A stretch of 64,000 nucleotides of DNA from Neobacillus sp. WH10 (GTDB lineage Bacteria > Bacillota > Bacilli > Bacillales > Cytobacillaceae). Below are positions 1-8,087 of the stretch, piece after piece. A program made the position numbers and the translations under genes. The stretch covers positions 5,146,001-5,210,000 of the forward strand of contig NZ_CP126110.1 of the NCBI RefSeq assembly GCF_030123405.1, written 5' to 3'. Each line of letters opens with the position of its first letter. The stretch's first letter is position 1. The notes beneath the pieces are model-generated. The model did not search any database and was not told the origin of the DNA. It worked only from the letters and a program-made list of their open reading frames with translations.

Positions 1-65
1 AATTCTTTTAATTCCTCGACATTTTTATCATAATTACTAGATAAAAGCTCGGATAGTTGACTCAT
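1..65 (-). CDS. partial gene of unknown function (5' end)
   Basis: An ATG at 65 on the minus strand follows an AAAAGGTGATAAC ribosome binding site and opens a frame that runs off the left edge. The visible start is MSQLSELLSSNY. Too little is present to recognise a family. Confidence 0.55.
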   Translation of the reverse strand, partial: MSQLSELLSSNYDKNVEELKE

Positions 66-271
66 GTTATCACCTTTTCTATTTTTATTTTCTATTCTAT
101 TTTATACAAAAAAATGGAGAAAACCCACTATCGACAATGAAAATGTCAAGGAGTAAATTGGCACACAATAAAATCTATAAAAAAATTTCAAAGATGATGC
201 TTTTGTATAAACTATGAAATAAATGTCCATCCTGTAGCTATATTAACAGATTGGGAGAGTGGGGAAACGTG

Positions 272-478
272 ATGGAAGAGAGATTATCTATGAGCACTGA
301 AGAATTAAATAAAATGATCGCAGTGAAAAAAATGGATTTAGAGGAATGCGAACAGGAGCTTCATAATCGATACTACCCATCAGTGGTAAGAGTAGCCATG
401 ATGCGTTACATATCGGAGCTGCGACATCAATTAGAAATGTTCAATGCTGATGATTTAAAAAAGATTGAGAATGGATAA
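272..478 (+). CDS. small hypothetical protein
   Basis: 68 residues, charged and mostly helical. I do not recognise it; the length suggests a Spo0E-like peptide but the SxELD motif of that family is absent. The frame is open back to a TTG at 251, but that codon has no ribosome binding site. ATG 272 is preceded by GTGGGG seven bases upstream, so it is taken as the start. No signal peptide or membrane segment is visible. It stands alone, divergent from the partial gene at the left edge. Confidence 0.5.
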   Translation: MEERLSMSTEELNKMIAVKKMDLEECEQELHNRYYPSVVRVAMMRYISELRHQLEMFNADDLKKIENG

Positions 479-486
479 AAAGAAGA

Positions 487-545
487 ACCCGGGTCACTAT
501 TTTCAATAAAATACGTAAAAACCGCTTCCGGGTACTTTTATTATA
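487..545 (+). terminator. possible weak terminator
   Basis: ACCCGG at 487-492 can pair with CCGGGT at 528-533, followed by ACTTTTATT. The loop is long (35 bases), so this is tentative. Confidence 0.3.
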
Positions 546-602
546 TATTAATCAACTTTATTGTCACCATACACAAGTAACAGCAAGTTTTAAGCACTTT
601 TA

Positions 603-983
603 TTACACAGTCAATTCTAAGAGATTGCCTTCAGGATCTTCTATTACACTCTCATAACAGCCGTCTCCAGTGACGCGAGGACCGTTAACAAGGCGGTAAC
701 CATCATTTTGCAAGCGATCTGTCATCTGATTAACGGACTCTCTGCTCCCCAAGGAAATTGCAATATGAGCCCAACCAATCCTATCGTCCTGATTCGGTTT
801 ATCGATGCCTGACTTACGCATAATCTCTAAACGTGCACCCCCGTCAAACGTTAGAAAATAAGATTCAAATTCCTTATCTTTATTATGATACTTTGAGTTT
901 GCATTTCCATTAAAGTACGTTACATAAAACGCCTTCATAGCTTCTAAATCTTTAACCCAGATTGCTACATGCTCTATTTTCAT
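603..983 (-). CDS. VOC (glyoxalase/bleomycin-resistance fold) family protein
   Basis: 126 residues covering a full two-module VOC fold. Metal-ligand positions typical of glyoxalase-I-like proteins are visible: His5 in MKIEHVAIWV, Glu in the ARLEIM strand, His in GWAHIAIS and the C-terminal Glu in EGNLLELTV. Such proteins are cytoplasmic metal-dependent lyases, isomerases, dioxygenases or resistance proteins; the substrate cannot be read from sequence. AAGGAG lies nine bases before the ATG. It is monocistronic as far as visible. Two further VOC genes occur at 47 kb. Confidence 0.85.
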   Translation of the reverse strand: MKIEHVAIWVKDLEAMKAFYVTYFNGNANSKYHNKDKEFESYFLTFDGGARLEIMRKSGIDKPNQDDRIGWAHIAISLGSRESVNQMTDRLQNDGYRLVNGPRVTGDGCYESVIEDPEGNLLELTV

Positions 984-1106
984 CTCGCTTCACTCCTTAA
1001 ATGTAGTTATATTTCTACCTAAAAAAATTTTTTGCGGGGGTTCACCCACTACTACCTATGCACCAAGAACATTTACATTAATTAATCTATAAAAACCCTT
1101 TAAAGG

Positions 1107-2354
1107 TTAAATTTCGGTGAAGTTTTTATTTTTTACACTTAATAGTCCGTTTCTATTCAATATGGCATTTAATTTTTCAGAACCTAGGAGCATTATTGCA
1201 ACAAATCCTGCAATAACAAACGGGAAGATTCCTATTGTTGAATGTGCTGCAATGAAACCAAGGAGAGGAGGCAAGAATGTACTACCTGTATAAGCAACAG
1301 CCATTTGATACCCCATAATTGTCTGAGAATGTTCCTTCCCAAATCGTATTGGTGTTTCATGTAACATACATGGGAAAATAGGTGCTAATCCTAATCCAAT
1401 CATGATAAAGCCAATAAGTGAGAAAATTGATGGCAATGATAAAAATAAAAGTGTCGTACCAGTTAATGCTGTTATTTGCCCTATTCGAATAAGAGTACGG
1501 TTACTTATTTTTAAGGTAATAAAACCTGTAATAAATCTTCCTATTGTTATTCCCGCATAATACATGGAGACCCATTTTGCGGCTACATCTACGGATAATC
1601 CTTTAACATTTACCAGGAAACTACTTCCCCAAAGTCCCATAGTTGCTTCTGCACCACAATAAAACAAGAAAGATATCAAAGCTAGCTTAACTCCCCTAGT
1701 TTGCAAAGGTTTTAGATTTTTAGCATCTGCTCCATACAATCCACTATTTGTATTTTCTGGCTCTTTAGTTGAGATAACATTGCTGTTTCCTCCAACCTTA
1801 TTCCATAAAGGCAATGTGAAGAAAAGAATGACGACTAATACAAACTGGAGACCAGCGATGGCAAGATACCCGTTTCTCCAAGAATGTTGCCCTGAAATAA
1901 ACTGAGCCATAATTACAGGACCGAGTGTAGCCCCAACTCCCCAAAAACAATGAAGCCAGCTCATGTGATGTGCTTTGTAATGTGTAGCCACATAATTGTT
2001 TAACCCCGCATCAACTGCCCCTGCACCTAATCCAAGTGGTATGGAACAAATAAATAACCAAACAAGCGAAGGAGCAAAATAAAAACCAATCAGTGCTACA
2101 GCTGTCATCAAACAGCTGAAAAATGTGACAATGCCAGTCCCGAAGCGTTTAAGTATAGCTCCGCTAGCAAAACTTGAAATGATCGTTCCTCCTGCGATAG
2201 TCATAAAGAGCAATCCAGCAGTCTCAAGCGGTGCTCCAAAATCCGATTGCATCATAGCCCAGGAGACTCCCAACAATGAATCAGGTAAACCCAAGCTGAT
2301 AAAAGCCAAGTAGATAATTAGTAAAAAGAAAGTAGCTATGAATAACCCCTCCAT
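1107..2354 (-). CDS. MFS transporter, probably sugar-type
   Basis: 415 residues with about twelve hydrophobic segments and a long central cytoplasmic loop near residues 185-215, the normal major facilitator layout. The N-terminal segment LGLPDSLLGVSW and GLGAGAVDAGLNNYV resemble the fucose-permease-like branch. It lies 29 bases after a ROK regulator, which in Bacillaceae usually controls carbohydrate uptake, so a sugar substrate is inferred. The ATG at 2354 has no ribosome binding site upstream; GGAGGGG overlaps codons 2-3, so the true start could be a few codons further in. Confidence 0.85.
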   Translation of the reverse strand: MEGLFIATFFLLIIYLAFISLGLPDSLLGVSWAMMQSDFGAPLETAGLLFMTIAGGTIISSFASGAILKRFGTGIVTFFSCLMTAVALIGFYFAPSLVWLFICSIPLGLGAGAVDAGLNNYVATHYKAHHMSWLHCFWGVGATLGPVIMAQFISGQHSWRNGYLAIAGLQFVLVVILFFTLPLWNKVGGNSNVISTKEPENTNSGLYGADAKNLKPLQTRGVKLALISFLFYCGAEATMGLWGSSFLVNVKGLSVDVAAKWVSMYYAGITIGRFITGFITLKISNRTLIRIGQITALTGTTLLFLSLPSIFSLIGFIMIGLGLAPIFPCMLHETPIRFGKEHSQTIMGYQMAVAYTGSTFLPPLLGFIAAHSTIGIFPFVIAGFVAIMLLGSEKLNAILNRNGLLSVKNKNFTEI

Positions 2355-2383
2355 TAATTTTTATATATAGGCATGGATGCGTC

Positions 2384-3409
2384 TTAGCTGCTTATTCCGG
2401 TGATCATGAGATCAAGACCAAGACTTTGTAATCCAAGTAGATAATCTTGTTTCCAATCACTCATTATAAGCTCTGGAAGATGTTCTACTGGTATATACAT
2501 TGAGCTTCGTTCTACAATTTGGTCTATGATAAACTGGTTGACTTCATCATCGCAAAAAATGATTGCATGAGGGTTAATGATAGCTACAAATGAAGCTACT
2601 AACCTGCTAATGGCATCAATCTCATATTCCTCACATATAAATGCTTTCTTAGTCCCGTTTCCATTTTCCAAAGCCTGCCGAAAATTTCGGTCATCATACT
2701 GTGGAACGAATGAAACCTCTCCTGAAAAATTAGTGCTACCTCGTACCACAACTCCATTTACCATAATTCCAGCACCTGGACCATTTTGACCTGAATATAA
2801 ATAGATTAGAGATTTATTTTTCTTAGTTCCCTTACTATCGTGATATCCAAGCACTGCCGCATTCATATCGTTCTCTATTACAACAGGTTTTGAGAAGCGA
2901 TTTTCCAAGTATCCCTTCAAATCAAAGTTTTGAAGATGCTCATACTCTGGTATATAAAAAATTCGTCCATTATCAACCGAACCAGGTACACCAATGGCTA
3001 TAGAACTAATTTTCGGATGTTTCTCTATTATCCCTTCAACACACTTGGTTAATAAAACTAAATTAACATCTACTAATACACTTGAGGTTTTTCCAACATC
3101 CTTCACTTCTCCTAAACAGTTAAAAACAATATAATTTGTCTCTGTTCTCTCCAAAAAGATTGCCAACCCTAACATATACTCCGGATTGTATATATATCTT
3201 TTTGCCCTTCTTCCACCACTCGAATCATCAAGACCAACCAAAATAATTTCCTTATCTTTTTCCATCTGAGCCAAGAATTTACTTACTGTAGGGAAACTAA
3301 TTCCTAATTTATCGCTAAGTTCAGCTTTTGTTGCACTTCCAAGTTCTAAAATAGATTTTCGAATTCCACTAAGGATTACCTTCCTCATCGATTTTGGAGT
3401 AGCATTCAT
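2384..3409 (-). CDS. ROK family transcriptional regulator (NagC/XylR type)
   Basis: 341 residues. Residues ~10-65 form a winged helix-turn-helix (TKAELSDKLGISFPTVSKFL), followed by a ROK sugar-kinase-like fold with the phosphate-binding-like IAIGVPGSVD and the END motif near VIENDMNAAVLGY. The ROK zinc cluster CxCGxxGCxE is absent, as in ROK proteins that act only as regulators. ATG 3409 is preferred over GTG 3421 because AAAAGGTGGTG lies just upstream of it. It is the first gene of an operon with the MFS transporter. Two strong palindromes upstream suggest autoregulation. The sugar effector is unknown. Confidence 0.88.
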   Translation of the reverse strand: MNATPKSMRKVILSGIRKSILELGSATKAELSDKLGISFPTVSKFLAQMEKDKEIILVGLDDSSGGRRAKRYIYNPEYMLGLAIFLERTETNYIVFNCLGEVKDVGKTSSVLVDVNLVLLTKCVEGIIEKHPKISSIAIGVPGSVDNGRIFYIPEYEHLQNFDLKGYLENRFSKPVVIENDMNAAVLGYHDSKGTKKNKSLIYLYSGQNGPGAGIMVNGVVVRGSTNFSGEVSFVPQYDDRNFRQALENGNGTKKAFICEEYEIDAISRLVASFVAIINPHAIIFCDDEVNQFIIDQIVERSSMYIPVEHLPELIMSDWKQDYLLGLQSLGLDLMITGISS

Positions 3410-3433
3410 AAGGGTCACCACCTTTTAAAATGG

Positions 3434-3457
3434 ACTTATTAAAGATGTTTAATAAGT
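3434..3457. promoter_or_regulatory. ROK operator 1 (palindrome)
   Basis: Perfect arms ACTTATTAAA and TTTAATAAGT around GATG, 25 bp upstream of the ROK start. The AT-rich TTATTAAA/TTTAATAA core resembles XylR/NagC-type ROK operators. Confidence 0.75.
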
Positions 3458-3469
3458 ATCTAATAAAAA

Positions 3470-3493
3470 ACTTATTAAACATCTTTAATAAGT
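3470..3493. promoter_or_regulatory. ROK operator 2 (palindrome)
   Basis: Same ten-base arms as operator 1 around CATC; the whole site is the exact reverse complement of operator 1. Centres are 36 bp apart, a spacing compatible with cooperative binding or a small loop. Confidence 0.75.
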
Positions 3494-3615
3494 TTTGTTG
3501 ATAATATATCATATAAAATCACCGAAAACAATGGAGATGATAATTTGAATATTGTTAATTAGAACGAATATTAAGGCTATTTTGGTTCTGTGTTATACAA
3601 GACTCAGGTACCTAT

Positions 3616-3685
3616 CTTAAACCAGTTACTTAAAGAAGAAAAGAGCATTACCGTTGTTTTAGTTACACACCGATAGTTGAAGAAG
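3616..3685 (+). repeat. HDR element, degenerate copy
   Basis: ACCAGTTACTTAAAGAAG, then GAGCATTACC, then CACCGATAGTTGAAGAAG: a worn copy of the GGCATTACC subclass seen at 21555 and 49431. It is the leftmost HDR in the window. Confidence 0.5.
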
Positions 3686-3763
3686 ACCAATTCGATTTAT
3701 CAGTTTCTAATCCCAATAATTAAAGATTACATCTCCAATTCTTTTGGGTTTCCAATACGCTAA

Positions 3764-3943
3764 TTATATCAATTCAGCACTGTTCAATTCATTTTCACTT
3801 TGTATGGAACTTTTTGAATCCAAATTTATTATTATTGGTTCATTTAGTTCCTTTGTAGCCGGAACACTATAAAAAGTGCTAAACTCTTTTTTTAATTGAG
3901 GTTCATCATGGAAGCCACTCTCTCGAATTATATTCCCTATTCT
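3764..3943 (-). pseudogene. C-terminal remnant of an AraC-type regulator
   Basis: The minus frame ending at TAA 3764 reads RIGNIIRESGFHDEPQLKKE and continues EFSTFYSVPATKEL. Spacing and key residues (I..I....GF.D.......F) align with the second helix-turn-helix of AraC proteins. No start exists: the frame is cut at about 3943, where an HDR begins. The N-terminal and effector parts are missing. Family call is by motif only. Confidence 0.6.
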
Positions 3944-4030
3944 TCTTCAACTATCCATTTAGTTCAAGAACAAAAAAGCCACCAAATTGGCAGCTGGATC
4001 TTCAACTCTTGCACCCGTTAGCGCAATAAC
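3943..4030 (+). repeat. HDR element, full copy
   Basis: DR1 TTCTTCAACTATCCATTTAG, hairpin GCCACCAAATTGGCAGC, DR2 TTCAACTCTTGCACCCG. It truncates the AraC remnant on its left and ends 34 bases from the DUF2812 stop on its right. On the minus strand the hairpin followed by TTTTTT would end transcription of that gene. Confidence 0.85.
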
Positions 4031-4063
4031 AATGTCTAAAAACTTTATTATTCGAGTCCTATA

Positions 4064-4780
4064 CTAAGCTTTCTTCCCCCCCATTTTATTATAGAGAGAC
4101 ATGATGACCCAAATAGCAGTTGGAAGTGCGATTGCTCCAATAATCATAGATATTAATATGTTAACTGCACTGCCATCGACATATAACAATATAAAAACAG
4201 CTATTAAGAAGAGAAGGACTGGTATAGTTTTAATAAGATTAACTAATCTTTTTTTTTCTTTTACCTTCCATTTGTTAGTGTATGTTGCGATTACAGTCCA
4301 AGCTGTTGGAATGGCAATGGCAGTGAAAATAACAGCTATTGCAAACAGTATTGATTGTAATGTACCAGAGCTTATCACTGCTCCAACCCATGCAAGTACT
4401 GTTATTAAAACGAACGGAATGGCAAAATAATTCATAGAACGAGCTAAATTTTCATACTTTTCAACGGATGTGTCACGGTCACTATAAATCGGTTTAGTAT
4501 TAGGTTTTGCTCGAAATAAATGAATATCTCCTTCTGAAGCAATATGCGACCATCCAGAAGTTGAAAAAAAGTCAAAGTATTCTTCTTCTTCATCCTCTTT
4601 TAATGAACGATAATCTACACTGTAGATATAATCTGAGCTTTCCCCTTTTTTAAGCGTATATCCCATAAACTTAAAATCACTGACATGCCAACCCTTCAAA
4701 GAAAATCGGCGTAATTTTTCCATATCCTTATCCTCAGAAAAAGCTAACCCACCTGACATAACATACTTTGTTTGTCTCAT
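4064..4780 (-). CDS. DUF2812 membrane protein
   Basis: 238 residues. The N-terminal cytoplasmic half (residues 1-105; LRRFSLKGWHVSDF, YIYSVDYRS, GWSHIASEGDIHLFRA) is the DUF2812 domain, followed by four hydrophobic segments between ~115 and 235. DUF2812 genes normally follow a PadR regulator, as here, with a four-base ATGA overlap that implies translational coupling. Function is unknown; such pairs are often linked to membrane stress. Confidence 0.85.
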   Translation of the reverse strand: MRQTKYVMSGGLAFSEDKDMEKLRRFSLKGWHVSDFKFMGYTLKKGESSDYIYSVDYRSLKEDEEEEYFDFFSTSGWSHIASEGDIHLFRAKPNTKPIYSDRDTSVEKYENLARSMNYFAIPFVLITVLAWVGAVISSGTLQSILFAIAVIFTAIAIPTAWTVIATYTNKWKVKEKKRLVNLIKTIPVLLFLIAVFILLYVDGSAVNILISMIIGAIALPTAIWVIMSLYNKMGGKKA

Positions 4781-5094
4781 TCTTTACCCTCCTTCAATCC
4801 CGATTCTGCTAATTGAATCATTAGTTTTCTTATCTTCACATCTTCTTCTAATACTTCTCTGCCTTTGTCAGTAAGCAGATACGTTTTACGCCTTGAATCC
4901 GACCCATCATGCAAATAAATCCACTCTTGTTTTAATAACTTTTTTATAATCGTGTACATTGAAGCAGGTCCTATAGTAATTTCCCCATTTGTTGTATCTT
5001 CAATTAAGCTCATAATTGCGTAACCATGCCTTGGTTTAGTTAAAGCAGCCATAATATAAAACATTGAATCCGTTAATTGCTCCGTTTTCTTCAA
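4777..5094 (-). CDS. PadR family transcriptional regulator
   Basis: 105 residues, a compact PadR winged helix: SMFYIMAALTKPRHGYAIM, then PASMYTIIKKLLKQEWI and the wing SRRKTYLLTDKGREVL. It starts with TTG after AAGGTGAAGGG. It is the first gene of the PadR-DUF2812 operon. Three inverted repeats just upstream are likely autoregulatory operators. Confidence 0.9.
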   Translation of the reverse strand: MKKTEQLTDSMFYIMAALTKPRHGYAIMSLIEDTTNGEITIGPASMYTIIKKLLKQEWIYLHDGSDSRRKTYLLTDKGREVLEEDVKIRKLMIQLAESGLKEGKE

Positions 5095-5123
5095 CCCTTC
5101 ACCTTCTATATCTTTTTATGATA

Positions 5124-5219
5124 TATCACAATGTGATACATCTATCTAAGAACAATATATCATGATGTGATATATATGTCTAGAGTTATATCATAATTCG
5201 ATATATCAAATTATGATAT
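5124..5219. promoter_or_regulatory. cluster of three PadR-type operators
   Basis: TATCACAATGTGATA at 5124-5138 is a perfect palindrome. ATATATCA/TGATATAT flank TGATG at 5155-5175. ATATCATAATT (5188-5198) pairs with AATTATGATAT (5209-5219). All share TATCA/TGATA half-sites and lie in the promoter region of the PadR gene. Confidence 0.7.
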
Positions 5220-5300
5220 TTGTCCTTTATACTCAAAAAAGAGCCCTTACAATGGCTCCTCGCTAAATCTTCAAATACATGATATTCTTTTACATTATCC

Positions 5301-5370
5301 TTCTATAACCTGCATCGTTACTTCAATAATGAAAAAGCGATCCTCCCTATCGAAGGATCGCACCCGTTAG
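5301..5370 (+). repeat. HDR element interrupted by a MITE (left part)
   Basis: DR1 TTCTATAACCTGCATCGTTA, hairpin GCGATCCTCCC/GAAGGATCGC, DR2 CACCCGTTAG. A 195-bp insert follows at once; the remaining HDR arm TTTAAGTGCAATCCTTCAC continues at 5566-5588. Confidence 0.8.
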
Positions 5371-5565
5371 CCATCCATGCAGCAGAGCTGCACCACAGAG
5401 AATGAAAATGAATAGAATGTGTCAATACTGATACAGACCTTAATCCAGTCGACCCTATTCCATAGACTTATTAATTATTGCTCTCCTCTTTTTTTTAACG
5501 ATTGAGTAGGGTCTTCTTAAGTATTGTCCTTTTTCTATTTTTAACGAAACTTATTTTCATGGTAG
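5371..5565 (+). mobile_element. non-autonomous IS200/IS605-like element (PATE/MITE), copy 1
   Basis: 195 bp with no coding capacity, nearly identical to 16624-16825 and 17398-17592. It begins CCATCCATGCAGCAGAGCTG with a subterminal hairpin GCAGC-AGA-GCTGC. It carries a long stem GACCCTA (5451)/TAGGGTC (5508) and ends CATGGTAG. It splits an HDR between GTTAG and TTTAAG with no target duplication, the hallmark of single-strand HUH-transposase insertion 3' of a short motif. Mobilising transposase not seen; inference from three copies. Confidence 0.75.
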
Positions 5566-5588
5566 TTTAAGTGCAATCCTTCACATTC
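5566..5588 (+). repeat. HDR element (right arm after the MITE)
   Basis: TTTAAGTGCAATCCTTCAC resumes the HDR sequence broken at 5370. Confidence 0.7.
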
Positions 5589-5671
5589 TAATTTCTTATT
5601 AAATCAGTAAAAGACAAAATTCTTAAACCATCAATGTGTTTCTGTCTTTCTAAATTATAAGGGAGTTTATT

Positions 5672-5808
5672 TCATAAGTGATAACTATGGATTCCTCTTA
5701 ACAATATCCCCGCTTGTTCTGCCATCACACGAGATGGGACTGTAATTCCATTCTTAAGCTACCATCCAACTATCCCTACGAAAGCTGAACTGAAAAATTG
5801 AACAAAAA
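5672..5808 (-). pseudogene. C-terminal remnant of a TetR-family regulator
   Basis: The minus frame reads FFSSAFVGIVGW-stop-LKNGITVPSRVMAEQAG and ends at TGA 5672. The pattern F.SSA..G...WWLKNG......MAEQ is typical of the TetR ligand-binding C-terminus; the second Trp codon has become TAG. No start or DNA-binding half is left. Confidence 0.55.
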
Positions 5809-5841
5809 ATTTTTAAAAAAAGACAAACTGTTAGTGACATA

Positions 5842-5875
5842 TTACTGTCGATAACAGTATACTGTTATTAACAGT
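5842..5875. promoter_or_regulatory. PadR operator array
   Basis: Four alternating half-sites: TTACTGT, TAACAGTA, TACTGTTA, TAACAGTA. TAACAGTATACTGTTA (5852-5867) and TACTGTTATTAACAGTA (5859-5875) are perfect overlapping palindromes, 50 bp before the PadR start, so autoregulation is likely. Confidence 0.75.
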
Positions 5876-5925
5876 AAGGTGTTGCCTAAAAAATTTTACA
5901 TTTAAATTAGGAGGTTATATATTTC

Positions 5926-6267
5926 ATGAAACATACAGGGAGACATACTGGTGCATTTCTTCTGCTGTTTTTAACAGAGGGAGATAGCTATGGAGGGAAA
6001 CTCCTGCAGAAATGTGAAGAAGAGCTTCCCATCAATCCAATTGATAGTGCCATTCTTTATCGTACATTAAAAACATTAGAGAAAGAAGGTGCTGTTGAGT
6101 CTTATTTGGACACATCTAATCAAGATAAGCTGATAAAAATGTACAAAATTACTACAGTTGGAAAAAGAAAATTAGAAGATTTTCAAATAGATATAGAAGA
6201 AAAAATGAAGAACTTATCATTTTTCTTAAATAAATACAAAGAATGGAAGGAGTCTAATCATGATTAA
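5926..6267 (+). CDS. PadR family transcriptional regulator
   Basis: 113 residues: HTGAFLLLFLTEGDSYGGKL begins the winged helix, DSAILYRTLKTLEKEGAV is the recognition part, then MYKITTVGKRKLEDF and a helical dimerisation tail (residues ~85-110). Start ATG follows TTAGGAGG. The stop overlaps the next start by eight bases, so it forms an operon with two permease genes. It probably represses this operon through the upstream palindromes. Confidence 0.88.
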   Translation: MKHTGRHTGAFLLLFLTEGDSYGGKLLQKCEEELPINPIDSAILYRTLKTLEKEGAVESYLDTSNQDKLIKMYKITTVGKRKLEDFQIDIEEKMKNLSFFLNKYKEWKESNHD

Positions 6268-6742
6268 TGGTGCTATCCTTTACTCTATGGCTATTATTCT
6301 TCTCAGTATTTCTTTTATCAAAGATCGAAATAAAACCAGAGATGCTCTATTAAAGTCATGGAAAAGCTTTCGTAATATTATACCTGACATGTTATCAATT
6401 ATGCTTTTCGTTGGACTATCACTATCTATATTAACTCCAACCTTAATTTCTTCAATCATTGGAGAAAAATCTGGATTGACAGGTATTGTTTATTCGGCAT
6501 TAATTGGCTCTATTGCACTAGTTCCGAGCTTTGTTGTATTTCCTCTTGGACACACATTAGTCCAAAATGGTGCAGGACTCCCTCAAGTGGCTGTATTAAT
6601 GTCTACATTAATGTCCGTAGGAATCACAACTTTACCTTTGGAACAAAAGATATTTGGGCGAAGTTTTGCCTATTCTCGCAACGTATCTGCAGTGGTAATG
6701 TCACTAATATTTTCATATATTATTTGGGTGGTGATGGGATGA
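6260..6742 (+). CDS. predicted permease subunit (DUF318/ArsP-like half)
   Basis: 160 residues with four or five hydrophobic segments. The repeated glycine-rich segment SSIIGEKSGLTGIVYSALIG resembles the MGEKSGIYGILFSLLLG of the next gene, so the two products look like the two halves of one PF03773-type permease. A heterodimeric membrane transporter is inferred; substrate unknown. Overlaps both neighbours. Confidence 0.7.
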   Translation: MINGAILYSMAIILLSISFIKDRNKTRDALLKSWKSFRNIIPDMLSIMLFVGLSLSILTPTLISSIIGEKSGLTGIVYSALIGSIALVPSFVVFPLGHTLVQNGAGLPQVAVLMSTLMSVGITTLPLEQKIFGRSFAYSRNVSAVVMSLIFSYIIWVVMG

Positions 6743-7266
6743 ATAAATTAAAAAGGTATCGTTTCTTTTTCATTTTATTATTTGGGCTCATTATCCTTAC
6801 CTTTATAAACCAATCGGTGGGATGGAACGCATTTCAATTAACAGGAAAAAGCATTTTAGATATGCTGTTTCTACTCCCTCCTGTCTTAATATTCGTAGGT
6901 TTGCTTGACAAATGGGTGGAGAAAGAAACACTTATAAGATATATGGGAGAAAAATCCGGCATCTATGGTATTTTGTTCTCCCTATTATTAGGAGTAATTG
7001 CAGCTGGTCCCCTCTACGTAGCTTTTCCAATTGCAGCACTATTATTAAAAAAAGGAGCAAGCATACGCTATATTGTATTTTTTTTAGGAGTTTGGACAAC
7101 TGCAAAATTACCGGTTATTGTTTATGAATTTGCTTCATTTGGAGTTAAATTTACACTCATTCACATTTGTTTTGGATTGTTATTTTTCTATTTAATGGGT
7201 ATTATTTTTGATAAATTTTATAAGCATCGACAATTGTTAAAGTATGATATAACTAAAGACGTTTAG
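6739..7266 (+). CDS. predicted permease subunit (DUF318/ArsP-like half)
   Basis: Starting at ATG 6739, which overlaps the upstream TGA by four bases; an in-frame upstream ATG at 6724 is less likely. 175 residues, five hydrophobic segments, with the family signature RYMGEKSGIYGILFSLLLG near residue 70 and a charged C-terminus. Third gene of the PadR-permease-permease operon. The split-permease arrangement with a dedicated PadR repressor suggests export of an inducing compound, but this is inference. Confidence 0.7.
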   Translation: MNKLKRYRFFFILLFGLIILTFINQSVGWNAFQLTGKSILDMLFLLPPVLIFVGLLDKWVEKETLIRYMGEKSGIYGILFSLLLGVIAAGPLYVAFPIAALLLKKGASIRYIVFFLGVWTTAKLPVIVYEFASFGVKFTLIHICFGLLFFYLMGIIFDKFYKHRQLLKYDITKDV

Positions 7267-7353
7267 ATTAGATCGATAAATCTTTAACCACTCAATCCCA
7301 GATTATTTTGTAGCTGCACCTACAACGGACTATACTGCGTGCAGCAAAAGATT

Positions 7354-7386
7354 AGAGGATACAGTTTGCACTGCATCCTCTTTTTA
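7354..7386 (+). terminator. Rho-independent terminator
   Basis: AGAGGAT-CAGT pairs with ACTG-ATCCTCT, followed by TTTTT; ends the PadR-permease operon. Confidence 0.75.
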
Positions 7387-7392
7387 ATTCCC

Positions 7393-7484
7393 TTCTTCAA
7401 CTCCTGCACCGTTTGCCGAACAAGAAAAGCTGCTAATATGACACCTCTGATCTCTAACTCTTGCACCTGTTAGTTAAATAAGAA
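7393..7484 (+). repeat. HDR element, full copy
   Basis: TTCTTCAACTCCTGCACCG, AAGAAAAGCTGCTAATATG, then CTCTAACTCTTGCACCTG and TTAGTTAAATAAGAA. Ends 35 bases before the stop of the minus-strand pseudogene. Confidence 0.75.
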
Positions 7485-7519
7485 GTGTTAAACTATAAAG
7501 ATTCAGCAAAACCATCTAA

Positions 7520-7927
7520 TTATTCTTCACTTCTATTTTCAGCTTCATCCTCATCCAAATCTTTATCCCCAAACCATTGTTGATAATGAATAATCTCCTG
7601 TTCCATACTGCCTAAAATAGCCCAAAGGGCATCAATTTCTCCTCTTTCTAATACTAATTCTTCATAGTCACCAGTAGCTATCCTTATATATGGCTCAACG
7701 TTTTTATCAAATGGTGCAAAGAATGTTGCACTTACCAACTATTTAGTAAATCTATTTTTTATTTGATAGTTCTTTTTTAGGTAAACAACCACCCTTATTG
7801 GAAATTCCATATTTAAACGTAACCAAGCTGCGAAGTTTAAACAAGATTGTCTTACTTTTGGATTTATACCTTTTTCACACCTGATTCGTAATCCTGTACG
7901 TGGATATTGTAAATTCACTGTGGTCAT
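7520..7927 (-). pseudogene. decayed paralogue of the HExxH protein at 44314
   Basis: Two adjoining minus frames together match the intact protein at 44314-44694 along its length: YPRTGLRIRCEKGINPKVRQ, VVVYLKKNYQIKNRFTK, then SATFFAPFDKN and YIRIATGDYEEL. A TAG at 7739-7741 replaces the Glu of FTNELVSATF. The zinc motif HEMGHYYQW of the paralogue reads QEIIHYQQW here, so the first His is also lost. The nonsense codon and the broken active site make this a non-functional copy. Confidence 0.85.
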
Positions 7928-7984
7928 AACGCTTCACCTTTAATTTCTTTTAACTACTATTTTCGTTACCCACCAAATAATTTC

Positions 7985-8087
7985 CTTCTTTAACTCCAGA
8001 TAGTTTAAGTGCAACATTTCACAATTTTTCTTGTAGAAAAAAGGCGACCTTTTTCTTGAAGTATCGCACCCGTTAGCTTAATAAGAA
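7985..8087 (+). repeat. HDR element, variant
   Basis: CTTCTTTAACTCCAGATAG with the long arm TTTAAGTGCAACATTTCAC on the left side, hairpin GGCGACCTTTTTCTTGAAG, DR2 CGCACCCGTTAGCTTAATAAG. It abuts the TAA of the lipoprotein gene at 8088. Confidence 0.8.

Noticed and set aside
4101..4430. Plus-strand frame of 109 codons
   Set aside because: Antisense shadow of the DUF2812 membrane protein, without ribosome binding site.
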